64,000 bases of DNA from NCBI GenBank assembly GCA_033675265.1, contig JAUJYZ010001508.1:57501-121500 (forward strand), read 5' to 3'. Positions 47,648 to 60,777 of the stretch are shown here, piece after piece. The DNA is from Actinostola sp. cb2023 (taxonomy: Eukaryota > Cnidaria > Anthozoa > Actiniaria > Actinostolidae). The notes under the pieces are model-generated. The model ran no database searches. It had not been told where the DNA came from and saw nothing but the letters and a program-made list of their open reading frames with translations. Numbering within the stretch: the first letter of the stretch is position 1; every line of letters starts with the position of its first letter. The translations under genes and the position numbers were made by a program.

Positions 47648-49685
47648 TCTACCCCTCGTATATTTTCAAGTGGATACGCGGATACGCAGTAAGGAAAATC
47701 ACAACCCCTCGTATATTTTCAAGTGGATACGCGGATACGCAGTAAGAAATATCAGCCCTACCCCTCGTATATTTTCAAGTGGATACGCGGATACGCAGTA
47801 AGAAATATCAGCCCTATCCCTCGTATATTTTCAAGTGGATACGCGGATACGCAGTAAGAAATATCAGCCCTATCCCTCGTATATTTTCAAGTGGATACGC
47901 GGATACGCAGTAAGGAAAATCACACTTACCGCTCGTATATTTTCAAGTGGATACGCGGATACGCAGTAAGAAATATCAGCCCTATCCCTCGTATATTTTC
48001 AAGTGGATACGCGGATACGCAGTAAGAAATATCAGCCCTACCCCTCGTATATTTTCAAGCGGATACGCGGATACGCAGTAAGGAAAATCACCGCAACCCC
48101 TCGTATATTTTCAAGTGGATACGCGGATACCCAGTAAGGAAAATCACAACCCCTCGTATTTTCAAGTGGATACGCGGATACGCAGTAAGAAATATCAGCC
48201 CTACCCCTCGTATATTTTCAAGTGGATAACGCGGATACGCAGTAAGAAATATCAGCCCTATCCCTCGTATATTTTCAAGTGGATACGCGGATACGCAGTA
48301 AGAAATATCAGCCCTATCCCTCGTATATATTCAAGTGGATACGCAGTAAGAAATATCAGCCCTACCCCTCGTATATTTTCAAGTGGATACGCGGATACGC
48401 AGTAAGAAATATCAGCCCTACCCCTCGTATATTTTCAAGTGGATACGCGGATACGCAGTAAGAAATATCAGCCCTACCCCTCGTATATTTTCAAGCGGAT
48501 ACGCGGATACGCAGTAAGGAAAATCACCGCTACCTCTCGTATATTTTCAAGCGGATACGCGGATACGCAGTAAGGAAAATCACACCTACCCCTCGTATAT
48601 TTTCAAGCGGATACGCGGATACGCAGTAAGGAAAATCACCGCTACCTCTCGTATATTTTCAAGCGGATACGCGGATACGCAGTAAGGAAAATCCTCTCGT
48701 ATATTTTCAAGCGGATACGCGGATACGCAGTAAGGAAAATTACACCTACCCCTCGTATATTTTCAAGCGGATACGCGGATACGCAGTAAGGAAAATCACC
48801 GCTACCTCTCGTATATTTTCAAGCGGATACGCGGATACGCAGTAAGGAAAATCACACCTACACCCCCCTCGTATATTTTCAAGCGGATACGCGGATACGC
48901 AGTAAGGAAAATCACCGCTACCTCTCGTATATTTTCAAGCGGATACGCGGATACGCAGTAAGGGAAATCACACCTACCCCTCGTATATTTTCAAGCGGAT
49001 ACGCGGATACGCAGTAAGGAAAATCACCGCTACCTCTCGTATATTTTCAAGCGGATACGCGGATACGCAGTAAGGGATATCACCCCTACCCCTCGTATAT
49101 TTTCAAGCGGATACGCGGATACGCAGTAAGGAAAATCACCGCTACCTCTCGTATATTTTCAAGCGGATACGCGGATACGCAGTAAGGGATATCACCCCTA
49201 CCCCTCGTATATTTTCAAGCGGATACGCGGATATGCATAAGAAAAATCACCCCTACCTCTCGTATATTTTCAAGCGGATACGCGGATACGCAGTAAAGGA
49301 AAATCACCGCTACCTCTCGTATATTTTCAAGCGGATACGCGGATATGCAGTAAGGAAAATCACCGCTACATCTCGTATATTTTCAAGTGGATACGCGGAT
49401 ACGCAGTAAGGAAAATCAGCCTTTACCCCTCGTATATTTTCAAGTGGATACGCGGATACGCAGTAAGGAAAATCACCGCTACCTCTCGTATATTTTCAAG
49501 CGGATACGCGGATATGCAGTAAGGAAAATCACCGCTACATCTCGTATATTTTCAAGTGGATACGCGGATACGCATTAAGGAAAATCAGCCTTACCCCTCG
49601 TATATTTTCAAGTGGATACGCGGATACGCAGTAAGGAAAATCACCGCTACCTCTCGTATATTTTCAAGCGGATACTCAGTAAGAA
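47648..49685. repeat. 56-bp minisatellite, about 37 copies
   Basis: The units read TCGTATATTTTCAAG(T/C)GG, ATACGCGGATACGCAGTAAG, then (A)GAAATATCAGCCCTACCCC or GGAAAATCACCGCTACC. Two sequence classes are separated in space: GTGG with ATATCAGCC mostly to the left, GCGG with AAATCACCG mostly to the right. There is no unique spacer between units. Confidence 0.96.
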
Positions 49686-49929
49686 TGGCCTTGGAATTGT
49701 CACTGATCAATTAACCTACGTTTTAAGATCGCTACTTACTCTGGTTCGAGTTCAGGTACTTCACCCTTGTGTAAAGTATACCAGTGTGTATCGACCTCTA
49801 TATCTTGTAGTGTTATAGATTCGCTCATGTCATCCGTGGGACCAAACCCAAGGAATACAGTATTACACATCCTGAACAAGAGAGCAGTGAATATAGTCAA
49901 CACCACGAGCTAATCTGTCTTTACTGGAG

Positions 49930-50340
49930 GGTTGTTCTCCCACCCGGGGGAGGGAGGGAGGTGGCTTGGGTACTCCCATATATATGCTATATAGGTAGGT
50001 GTCCCCGAATAGGGTATGGTTTTTTTAACCTCCAGGTCCTTGAATTGGGTACCATATTTTGCTTTTTCACTAATAAAATATTCGATCTTTAATTTGGGTA
50101 CTCGTTTTTATTTTGATTAAAAAAAACCCGCTTAGCGTAACAGCCAGCGTATGTATTTATGATATGAGCGATTTCCAAAGGAATAGTATTAAGTTTTTCC
50201 TTAAATTGGGTCTGTATTCCAGTTACAAATCCTTGGAAAGGGTATGAATTTTCCAATTTGCCATCCTTAAATAGGGTCAGGGTTTCGACATCCTGGCAGC
50301 ACACCCCTATCCTAAATTTCCGGGAGTAGCCCCCCCGGTT
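49930..50340. mobile_element. Probable ~400-bp inverted-repeat element
   Basis: CCCGGGGGAGGGAGGG...GGGTACTCCC at the left and CCGGGAGTAGCCCCCCCGG at the right are inverted and imperfect. The 71-codon minus frame inside (50089-50304) resembles no known protein. Confidence 0.45.
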
Positions 50341-50702
50341 CTCCCATTACCCTCTGTCAGCAAAAATCACCCATTACCCTCTGTCAGTAAAAATCAACAT
50401 GTGAGCTGAGTGTAGAAAGCCACATAGAAAGCCATCTTCTATTTGTTAAATGAGCACGCAACTGATCATTACGCCAAATCGCGCGCTGCAAGTTTAATAA
50501 ATTATCATATATTGTATTTATTACTATTAATTATTTTTCCGGTCCGTGGCAAATGTTGAAAGACTGGGTTCGAGTGTTTTGATTGGCTGAATTAGCTACA
50601 AGTTGTTCGAGGTGTTTGCCCTCGATGAAAGACTAGTGGAAATATCACTTGAATGATACAGTTTTTAAATTGGAGATAATATTGTCAAAATTTAAGAACT
50701 GC

Positions 50703-51020
<318 letters not shown>

Positions 51021-51109
51021 TCCTAATAACAAATAATAATAAGAGATATAATAATAATAAAAATCCTTATTTACAATATTTAAAATGTAATGGATTGTTC
51101 AATAACAAT

Positions 51110-51871
<762 letters not shown>

Positions 51872-51956
51872 AGGCACTACTTCCGTGATAAAGAAAACGA
51901 TAAAATTTTGATACAACACTCATACCCAATGTAGTAATGACAATGCTCTAACTTAC

Positions 51957-54900
51957 GTTACAACTTCAGACATGGTTAATTCCTTTGTAGTACACATATT
52001 AATAAAACTATACAAGGCCAATTGAGCCCATTGTGGATTGGTCTCGATCAAACACTCTGAAATAGAAAATAGTTTACAAAATTGAACCAACAAAGTCGAT
52101 ACAAGTTGACTTGTGAAACATTTTGTTACACGTAGGGGAGGGGGGTAAAGAGACACGTCTGGGAGGGGGTAAGGAGACACGTCTGGGAGGGGGGTAAGGA
52201 GACACGTACAGGAGGGGGTCAAGGAGAGAGCAACCTAACAATGGGGGAACTAGAGGCTACTTTCAAAATCAGCTACTTTTGTCAGTTTCTTCTGCCGATT
52301 TTTATACATTCATTTGAAGTTTTAATTGTTATGGCCGCTTACTGCAGTAGGACCAGTGAAACCCATGTTTCATTAAGTCTCATAAATACCATGGCAGGTG
52401 TACTCTACCCTTTCTCCACTCCATATCCTTCCCTCCTCTCCCCTCCACACCCTCTCCCCACTCTACACCCTCTCCCCTCCACCCACTCTCCCCTTCCTTC
52501 CACACCCTCTCCCCACTCTACACATCTCCCCACTCTATAACCCTCTCCCCTCCACACCCTCTACCCACTCTCCCCTCCCCTCCACACCCTCTCCCCACTC
52601 TACACCCTCTCCCCTAATAATAATATAATAATATACTTCTCTCCTCTCCCCTCCACACCCTCTTCCCACTAATAACCATCTTCCCACTCTACACCCTCTC
52701 CCCTCCACACCCTAATACCCACTCTCCCCCTCCCCTCCACACCCTCTCCCCACTCTACACCCTCTCCCCTCCATCATACCCTTCCCCCCTTTCCCCTCCA
52801 CACCCTCTTCCCACTCTCCCCTCCACACCTATATACCCACTCTCCCCTCCCCTCCACACCCTCTCCCCACTCTATAACCCTCTCCCCTCCATCATACCCT
52901 TCCCCCCTCTCCCCTCCACACCCTCTTCCCACTCTCCCCTCCACACCCTCTCCCCACTCTACACCCTCTCCCCTCCATCATACCCTTCCCTCCTCTCCCC
53001 TAATCCCACTCTCCCCTCCACACCCTCTTCCCACTCTACACCCTCTCCCCTCCATCATACCCTTCCCTCCTCTCCCCTCCACACACTCTTCCCACTCTCC
53101 CCTCCACACCCTCTCCCCACTCTACACCCTCTCCCCTCCACACCCTCTCCCCACTCTACACCCTCTCCCCTCCACACCCTCTCCCCACTCTACACCCTCT
53201 CTTCTCCATGACTACCTTCCCTCCTCTCCCTCCACACCCTCTTCCCACTCTCCCCTCCACACCCTCTCTCCACTCTAACCCTCTCCCCTCCATCATACCC
53301 TTCCCTCCTCTCCCCTCTTCCCACTCTCCCCTCCACACCCTCTTCCCACTCTACACCCTCTAATAATAATCATACCCTTCCCTCCTCTCCCCTCCACACC
53401 CTCTTCCCACTCTCCCCTCCACACCCTCTCCCCACTCTACACCCTCTCCCCTCCACACCCTCTCCCCACTCTACACCCTCTCCCCTCCACACCCTCTCCC
53501 CACTCTACACCCTCTAATTCTCCATCATACCCTTCCCTCCTCTCCCTCCACACCCTCTTCCCACTCTCCCCTCCACACCCTCTCTCCACTCTAAGGCCTA
53601 CTCTCATGATCCATCATACCCTTCCCTCCTCTCCCTCCACACCCTCTTCCCACTCTAGTAATGACAACCCTCTAACCCACTCTACAACCTCTCTTCATGG
53701 TTAATACCCTTGTCCTACACCCCTTAATAACCCTATACTTCCCAATTGAGCCCCCTCCACCCTCCCCTCCCCCTCTCGATCAAACACTCTGAAATAGAAA
53801 ATAGTTTACAACCCTCTCTCCCAACAAAGTCGATCTACACCATCTCCCCACTCTATCTCCCCTCTCCACCCTATATACACACGTAGGGGAGGGGGTAAAG
53901 ATACACCCGTCTGGGAGGGGGTAAGGAGACACCTCTCTGGGAGGGGGGTAAGGAGACACGTACAGGAGGGGGGCAAGGAGAGAGCAACCTACCAATCTCC
54001 CCTCCATAGAGGCTACTTTCAAAATCAGCTACTCCTGTCAGTTTCTTCTGCCGATTTTTACACATTCATTTGAACTCTTAATTGTTATGGCCCTTACTGC
54101 CTCTACACCAGTGAAACCCATGTTTCCCTCCACACCCTCTCTCCCTCCATACCCTCTCCCCTACTCTACCCTTTCTCCCCCACTCTCCACCCTCTCCTTC
54201 CACTCCTCTCCCCCTCTACACCCTCTCCCCACTCTACACCCTCTCCCCTCCACCCACTCTCCCCTTCCTTCCACACCCTCTCCCCACTCTACACCATCTC
54301 CCCACTCTACACCCTCTCCCCTCCACACCCTCTACCCACTCTCCCTCTCCCCTCCACACCCTCTCCCCACTCTACACCCTCTCCCCTCCATCATACCCTT
54401 CCCTCCTCTCCCCTCCACACCCTCTCTCTTCCCACTCTACACCCTCTCTCCCCACTCTACACCCTCTCTCCACACCCTCTCACCCTCTACCCCCACTCTC
54501 CCCTCCCCCTCCACACCCTCTCTCCCACCCCCACTCTACCCTCTCCCCCCTCTCCCCTCCCATCATACCCTTCCCTCCTCTCTCCTCCACACCCTCTTCC
54601 TACTCTCCCCCTCCACACCCACTCCCCACTCTCACCTCCACACCCTCTCCCCTCTGTACCCTTCGCCCCTCCCCTCCCCTCTCTCCTATGGCTATGCTGG
54701 TTAGTCTTCTTTTATACTAGTACTTACTTTCGTTTGTGTCATATCTCAAAGGACAAGTCATTTCACAGTAAACTGACTCACTAAGCATGTCAACCAGCTA
54801 ATAACAGAAAACAAACATATATATAAACTTAAGTGAATATTAAAAATTAGTTCTGAAAGAAGGAAGGAAGGAAGGAAGGAAAGAAGGAAAAAAGGAATGA

Positions 54901-57900
54901 AGGAAGGAAGGAAAGAATGAAGGAAGGAAAGAAGGAAAGAAGGAAAGAAGGGAAGAAGGGAAGAAGGAAAGAATGAAAGAAGGAAAGAAGGAAGGTAGAT
55001 AGGTAGGTTGTTTAAAGTATGGACTAGGTAAGTTTGGAGAAAAGTAGGTATGTAGATAGGTAGGTTGGTCAGTTGGTACAAATGTAGGTACAGGTAGGTA
55101 GGTACAGGTAGGTAGGTACAGGTAGGTAGGTACAGGTAGGTAGGTACAGGTAGGTACAGGTAGGTAGGTACAGGTAGGTACAGGGTAGGTAGGTACAGGT
55201 AGGTAGGTACAGGTAGGTAGGTACAGGTAGGTAGGTACAGGTAGGTAGGTACAGGTAGGTAGGTACAGGTAGGTAGGTACAGGTAGGTAGGTACAGGTAG
55301 GTAGGTACAGGTAGGTAGGTACAGGTAGGTAGGTACAGGTAGGTACATGTATGTATGTAGGTACATTGTACTGTAGGTAGTATGTATGTAGGGTAGGAAG
55401 GAAGTAGGAAGAGTGTCCAAAAGTCAAAAGCCATCTCAGAGTCTCGAATTTTGAAAACAAAGGAAATCGGTGAAAAAGCATCTCAGGTTCGCAAAAATAT
55501 GCCTTGTCTCAGAGTCTCGCAAAGTCTCGCCTTGACCATTCGATACCCCTACATGTACTCATTTGATTATGAGGCAACCAATTAAGCTAAATTATTTATT
55601 ACAGTTATTTCATTAATAAACTTACATCTCTTTGAAATTCCCACTTTGGGTTGGCTGATTCCTGGTCTACATCCCCTTTTTTCCATGACTTTAATTGTAG
55701 TTAAGAAAGCTATAGCTAATACAAAACTGTAATACAAGGTATGTATATGTGAAATATTGATGTACAAAACACCATTGATCATCATCATCATTATCATCAG
55801 TCTTAACAATGATTGTCATCATCATCATCATTGTCATCATCATTATCATCATCATCAGTCAGTCATTGTGTCATCATCGTCAGTCTTAACATTGTCATCA
55901 TCATCATCATTGCCATCATCGTCATCATCATTGTCATTATCATCAGTCATTATCATCATCGTCATTATCATCATCATCGTCATCATCGTCATTGTCATCA
56001 TCGTCATTATTATCATCGTCATCATCATCATCATTGTCATCATCATCATTAATAATTTACATTACATCATCATCTTCATTGTCATTATCATCATCATTGT
56101 GTCATCATCATCAATCATTAACATCATTATCATCATCACAATCATCATCAGTATCAAAGGATACCATCTCAGGTTTAATGAATTGGTCATATTCCAAGAT
56201 TTGACGAATTCTTGCAAGAGGTATTGCTACGGAAAACAAAAATTTAGAGAAAATGAGCGAGAATAAATGAGACTTGATTACATTTACCGGTACTCAAAAC
56301 TATTATAATATTCATATTTTATCTGCATGTTCATAAATGAACATGTTCAAATTTTTATTTCTACGTAGTATCAGCCTTTCTTGAATTTCATGTTTGCCAT
56401 ATGTATAGCTGATTAGATCTTTTACAGATCCTACGTATACCTACAGCATTTTCGTTCACGGTTCCCTCTTTCAAGTTTATATGTTCAAATAAACTGATGT
56501 GATTCTGTTATTCTACGTACCTCCTGTAAGAATGTAAACAGGACAACTAAGATGACCTTTTATTTCCTGTAAACAAGAAAAACATAGTTTATCACATACC
56601 AATGATTGAATGGATGGATAGAGATGGATGGATTAATGAATGGATAGATGGACCAAGAGAGGGATGAATCGGTGACTGAATGGATGGAAAAGTGAATAGA
56701 TGAGAGGATATAGAAGAATGGTGAATGACGTGGGTGGAAGAATGGATGGAAGAATGAAAGAATGGATGGATGGAAGGATGGATGGAAGAATGAAAGAATG
56801 GATGGATGGAAGGATGGATGGAAGAATGGATGGATGGAAAAAAGGATGGATGGAAGAATGGATCATGGATGGATGGAAGAATGGATGGATGGAAGAATGG
56901 ATCATGGATGGATGGAAGAATGGATGGATGGAAGAATGGATGGATGGATGAATGAAAAAATGGATGGATGGAAAAAAGGATGGATGGAAGAATGGATCAT
57001 GGATGGATGGAAGAATGGATGGATGAAAGAATGGATGGATGGATGAATGAAAAAATGGATGGATGGAAAAAATGATGGATGGAAGAATGGATCATGGATG
57101 GATGGAAGAATGGATGGATGGAAGAATGGATGGATGGGCGAATGAGTTGTTCTTCTGACTACCTTTGCAACTGTAGCAAACTGAGATGGTAAACATGCAA
57201 TGAATAAAAGATCAACAGTTGAACACACCTGCAAGAAAAACAACATCAAACAGGATGAAGTAAAACAAAGATATCATAATATACAGACTGAACTTACTTT
57301 AACATTATCAAAACCACAATGCACCCCCCTGGCTTGCAGAGCTGATAATGTTTCAGGGCGTCTTGTTGAAATGAGTAGTTCTTCAGGCTGTACATCAGCT
57401 ATGTGAAACATTGAAAATAGAGTCATTTTGTGGGAATGGGAAACCTACATTGTACAGCACAGAGTTTAATATGGTATGGTAATGGTAAATATTAAAATAT
57501 ATTTGATAGAAAAGTAAATATTCACCAATAATCACTAAGCCTGAGGTGAATAAAATTGTATAATTTTACACAGTCTTGAATATCAGAGAAAAGACAAAAT
57601 TCAGGATAAAAAAAACGTTTTACTTCTGCTTTTAATCTTGTTTGTTCAAAAGTCTTGACCTCCTCGCTCACTCACCAGGAGCTTAAAAGATAAGGCTGCT
57701 TGCAGGGTACATGCATTTTACTCCAATTACTTACAATACTTCAGTAAGGTATTTGCAAGTTGTTTGCCAACTCTGCCGCAGCCAATGACACCAACCAGTA
57801 GTGGATCTCTCTTAGGGGCCTCTTGTAGAAGTTTGGATGACTGCAGAAAACGATATAAAGTTAATGACAATTATACCCAAGGGAACCCATATGTGATGGG

Positions 57901-59616
57901 GATGTTCGTCGTACCTTTTAGGATTTGAAATCCGTGATTTGGTACCGCTTAAAGGGGGTCTCAGATTTAAAAGGATCATCAAGACACCAAGTCGGTACCT
58001 TTTAGGGTGTCTGCCAGCAAATAAAATAATAACCATTGCAGATTGCAATATTCTGACCCCCTAACATTTGTTTAAATTAACCGCAAGAATTGCAAAGGAA
58101 TTTAAAAAAATTCACTTATTGTTGCAAGAGGTGGAACAACAGCAGCGGCAACCGCATCAACAACGACAAAGAATGAGAACCCCCCTCCCCTCCCCCAGGC
58201 AATTATAACACACAATAACACATACTCTCTATAATAGTCTACAGTACCTCTATAATAGTCTACCTTGCACAGTTGTACCCTGTTCATTAGGACACAAACA
58301 TACCTGCCAACCCCCCCGAGTCCTCAAATCTTGAGACTGTAAAAATAGGCTAAAAAAGCATGCTTAAAAAAACAAAAAGATGGCAAAAGCAAGATGGTGG
58401 ACAACCCTAAAAATTTCCAGACCCCAAAAAAAAAAAAAAAAGAAAAAAAAAGGGACAAGGTAAGGATTTGTATCATCTGATAAACCATCGTTCACATATT
58501 CTAATATCGAAAATGATCGTTACGTTGTGTTATGCAATTTTACCGCAAATCGTGGTGATTTTGTCTTCAAACCGGGAGACCGGGAGTCCCAGGGGGAGTA
58601 CTCAGGGGTATCAGTGACAGGGAGGTGCGAAGACCTTTTTTGGGTTTGAAATTTGCGGCTTGGGACTTATTTGGGGTTATCAATTTTCTGGTGGACTTTT
58701 TTTGATATAAAGATTTTGGCAAGGACTTTTTGGGGGGTTGATAAAAATGATATCCTACCGTTCTCGATTTCTCGTTCTCGTTCTCAGGTTTGGCCTCATT
58801 CGCACCTCCCTGTCACTGATACCCCTGAGTCCCCCCCCCCCCCCGGGCCGGGAGTTGAGGTCCAAAATCTGGAGACTCCCGGCTAAAACCGGGAGAGTTG
58901 GCAGGTCTGCTGACAAACGCGACAGGGAAGTTAAGATGAGTCACGGAGTTGAATTGAGTTGAGTTGAGTTGAGGGAAAAGTGACGTGAAAGTGTCGGTAT
59001 GAAACCGTCGGTATTAACGAGAGTGGGTGTCTATAAATAGACGTACATAAGGCTTCGACTGTATTTTTCAGTTGTAGGAGCCCAGTTGTACCTTCTTTTT
59101 TGCTGGAGACCTCTTCTCGATAATCTTTTGTCGAGCACCATTTAGAATTGCTACAAGAAAGGCGCTGTAAAAGAGGAAGAAACGCATTCAAAACAAAAGT
59201 TTGAATCGCAAATTTAAACTTAAACTTATTGTTCAAAATATCTATAAAATAATGCGTATTTTAAATTTTATTTTACATTAATGGGTGGATTCAGGATTCA
59301 AAGGAAGATTCAAAGGATTCATAGCATGAAAGTCGCTAAAAAAAATAACAGAAAGGAAGGAAAAAAATTCAAAAACTTTCATAGCAACAAAACAGCTGAT
59401 AAGTTGTCACTTACGCCTGACCGCAAGACGACAGAGTCAATGCATGACTGCGGGCTCGTAGATACAGCAATTCCCTGCAAAATATTATAAATACATAAGT
59501 ACATAATAGTTCTAGCTTCTGTGCAAATTAAACAGCGGTTCGTACTTTTCTTGCGTTGTTAACGCGGCTTCAAACTGCAAAGTTGGTAAATTTGCAGTGA
59601 TGTCCTCGTCCGCCAT
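51957..59616 (-). CDS. NOXRED1: NOXRED1-like NADP-dependent oxidoreductase (3' end not found)
   Basis: Minus-strand exons in gene order: 59616-59546 (ATG), 59474-59415, 59164-59092, 57840-57735, 57398-57298, 57228-57163, 56566-56521, 56226-56165. All phases agree and give 195 codons. Exon 4 has the Rossmann motif [15 protein letters not shown] (GxGxxG). Exon 5 has [11 protein letters not shown], exon 6 [13 protein letters not shown], exons 7-8 [17 protein letters not shown]. Together they follow the order of the P5C-reductase-like fold of NOXRED1, whose substrate is unknown. Further exons are likely at 55688-55626 ([21 protein letters not shown] minus its last residue; weak acceptor) and 52056-51957 ([20 protein letters not shown]). 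These two do not join in phase, so at least one exon between them is missing, in badly assembled repeats. AACCAAAATGG is a good start context. Confidence 0.85.
52130..52220. repeat. G-rich ~26-bp repeat
   Basis: Three to four units of GGGAGGGGGTAAGGAGACAC(GTCT). It recurs at 53885-53990 as part of a larger duplicated segment. Confidence 0.8.
52405..54690. repeat. CCCTCTCC/CACTCTACA repeat with mosaic unique segments
   Basis: About 2.3 kb of ~18-bp pyrimidine units (ACCCTCTCCCCACTCTAC and CCCCTCCACACCCTCT). Pieces of the unique sequence from 51935-52400 reappear at 53656-54135 with parts replaced by repeat bases, and AATAATAAT pieces intrude at about 52615, 53361 and elsewhere. Consensus quality is doubtful. 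Confidence 0.85.
53738..53794 (-). pseudogene. Corrupted second copy of a NOXRED1-like exon
   Basis: The sequence matches 52005-52060 at CAATTGAGCCC and CTCGATCAAACACTCTGAAA, including the splice acceptor. The coding part between is replaced by CCCTCTCC-type bases. It cannot encode the exon. It is either an assembly artefact or a decayed duplication. Confidence 0.6.
54855..55000. repeat. GGAA tetranucleotide repeat
   Basis: Interrupted GGAA/AGAAGGAA repeat. Confidence 0.9.
55075..55345. repeat. 14-bp repeat GGTACAGGTAGGTA
   Basis: About 19 units with two shortened ones. The Thr/Tyr/Pro-rich minus frames over it are artefacts. It lies in the NOXRED1-like locus. Confidence 0.9.
55780..56155. 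repeat. ATC trinucleotide repeat
   Basis: Interrupted CATCATCATTGTCATC-type repeats that end about 10 bp from a NOXRED1-like exon boundary (56165), on its donor side. Confidence 0.9.
56610..57135. repeat. ATGGATGGA repeat with higher-order unit
   Basis: GGATGGATGGAAGAATGGAT and variants. A longer block with AATGGATCATGGATGGATGG recurs at about 56857, 56897, 56991 and 57087. It fills the intron between the exons at 56521-56566 and 57163-57228. Confidence 0.92.
58302..58906. mobile_element. ~600-bp MITE with ACCTGCCAAC ends, host to a second MITE
   Basis: ACCTGCCAAC at the left and GTTGGCAGGT at the right are inverted, followed inward by related CGAGTCCTC.../GAGACTCCCGG blocks. It lies in a NOXRED1-like intron and contains the element at 58591-58844. 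Confidence 0.6.
58591..58844. mobile_element. ~254-bp MITE nested in the previous element
   Basis: ACTCAGGGGTATCAGTGACA then GGGAGGTGCGAA at the left is exactly complementary to the right end, with G/C runs at the outer edges. A T- and G-rich core lies between. Confidence 0.78.
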
Positions 59617-59835
59617 TTTGGTTGCTGTGGTGGCAAACCGCTGGCCACCACAGGGTGACCAAACATATAGAAAAACTGGAATGAAAAATAAAAATAAAAT
59701 ACGGTAGAAGATTTAAAAATTGAAGGTATGAAGAAAGGAAGAGGAAAAAGAAATAAAAATGAGGAAGGAAATAGAAAACTGCATTCAGACCCGCAAAACA
59801 CAATCTAATTTTTGTAAATAGAAATACTTGTGAGA

Positions 59836-60202
59836 CCGGGGATGCTTACCATTTACTCGGAAAAACCGGTTATTCCGGTTGGAAAAACAAATGGTATGTG
59901 TCATTCCGATCGGAAAGTTTCGTAAAACTCGGTTTAGCGATTGAGGTAATCCACTTTTCCCGCTCTTTTCGTTTTTTCCGTAGACGCGTGTACCATTAGA
60001 CCGAGTTTTCCGGAACTTTCCGATCGGAATGACACATACCTTTTTATTTCAAACCGGAATTTCCGGTTTTTTCGTGTAAATGGTTACCCTGGTTCCAGAG
60101 GCTTTGTCAAACTCTATAATACGTTTGACGCCGCGAAGAACATCGTATTATAGAGTTTGACAAAGCCTCTGGAACCAGGGTAGTAAATGGTAAGCACCCC
60201 GG
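59836..60202. mobile_element. MITE with ~85-bp imperfect inverted ends
   Basis: GGTATGTGTCATTCCGATCG, CCATTTAC and TGCTTACC occur inverted at both ends. The right end is split by the hairpin element at 60085-60182. When that is removed the two ends align along their full length. It sits just upstream of the NOXRED1-like start codon. Confidence 0.78.
60085..60182. mobile_element. 98-bp perfect hairpin MITE with 9-bp target duplication
   Basis: Two 39-bp arms, beginning TACCCTGGTTCCAGAGGCTT, are exact reverse complements around a 20-nt loop. The flanks are GTAAATGGT on both sides (60076-60084 and 60183-60191). The element is inserted in the right inverted repeat of the surrounding MITE. The 9-bp duplication again fits a MULE-type mechanism. 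Perfect arms suggest recent insertion or selection for pairing. Confidence 0.9.
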
Positions 60203-60204
60203 GT

Positions 60205-60744
60205 AACGCACAACTCTGTCCAAAATGGTTTATAAACTGGATTAGTTTGCAAACATATGTTGATATGTTTAGTTTCATTTTGTATTCCCATCCCCCTCTC
60301 TTCCCTTCCCTTTCGCCCTGGACCAGCTACGCAGGCTATATATATTTCCGTGTATAGTTTCGGTGTAGTATCTGAATACAATGAAGAAACTGACGAGCCG
60401 CGGCCCCCTCACACAGTGATCGCTGCCTTGGCCTTATCTCATCACTAGCTAAACCCCAACAGTGCGTTATCAGAGAGATGATAGCAAATAGATGAAAGGT
60501 TATCGTATTGAACTGATACAAGCTAGTGATAGAAAATAGGCCGATTGCTCACACGTTGATTTTCGAACTGAAATCGTTGAATAGTGCAACATGGGCCTTT
60601 CTTGGAGAGGGTCGACTGTTTTTATACCCCCGGTTCACACCAAGGCTAAACAGGTTTTAAAGTGGTTCAGAACTACACCCGGGAACTACACACGGCAACC
60701 TTTGGCACAAAGCTGCTGGTAAACTGTCCTTTGTGTTGCATGTT

Positions 60745-60777
<33 letters not shown>

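Noticed and set aside
47648..49685. CRISPR-like regular array
   Set aside because: The 56-bp units abut each other without unique spacers, and the genome is eukaryotic. This is a minisatellite.
54758..55481. Thr/Tyr/Pro-rich minus frames of more than 200 codons
   Set aside because: They are products of the 14-bp GGTACAGGTAGGTA and GGAA repeats.
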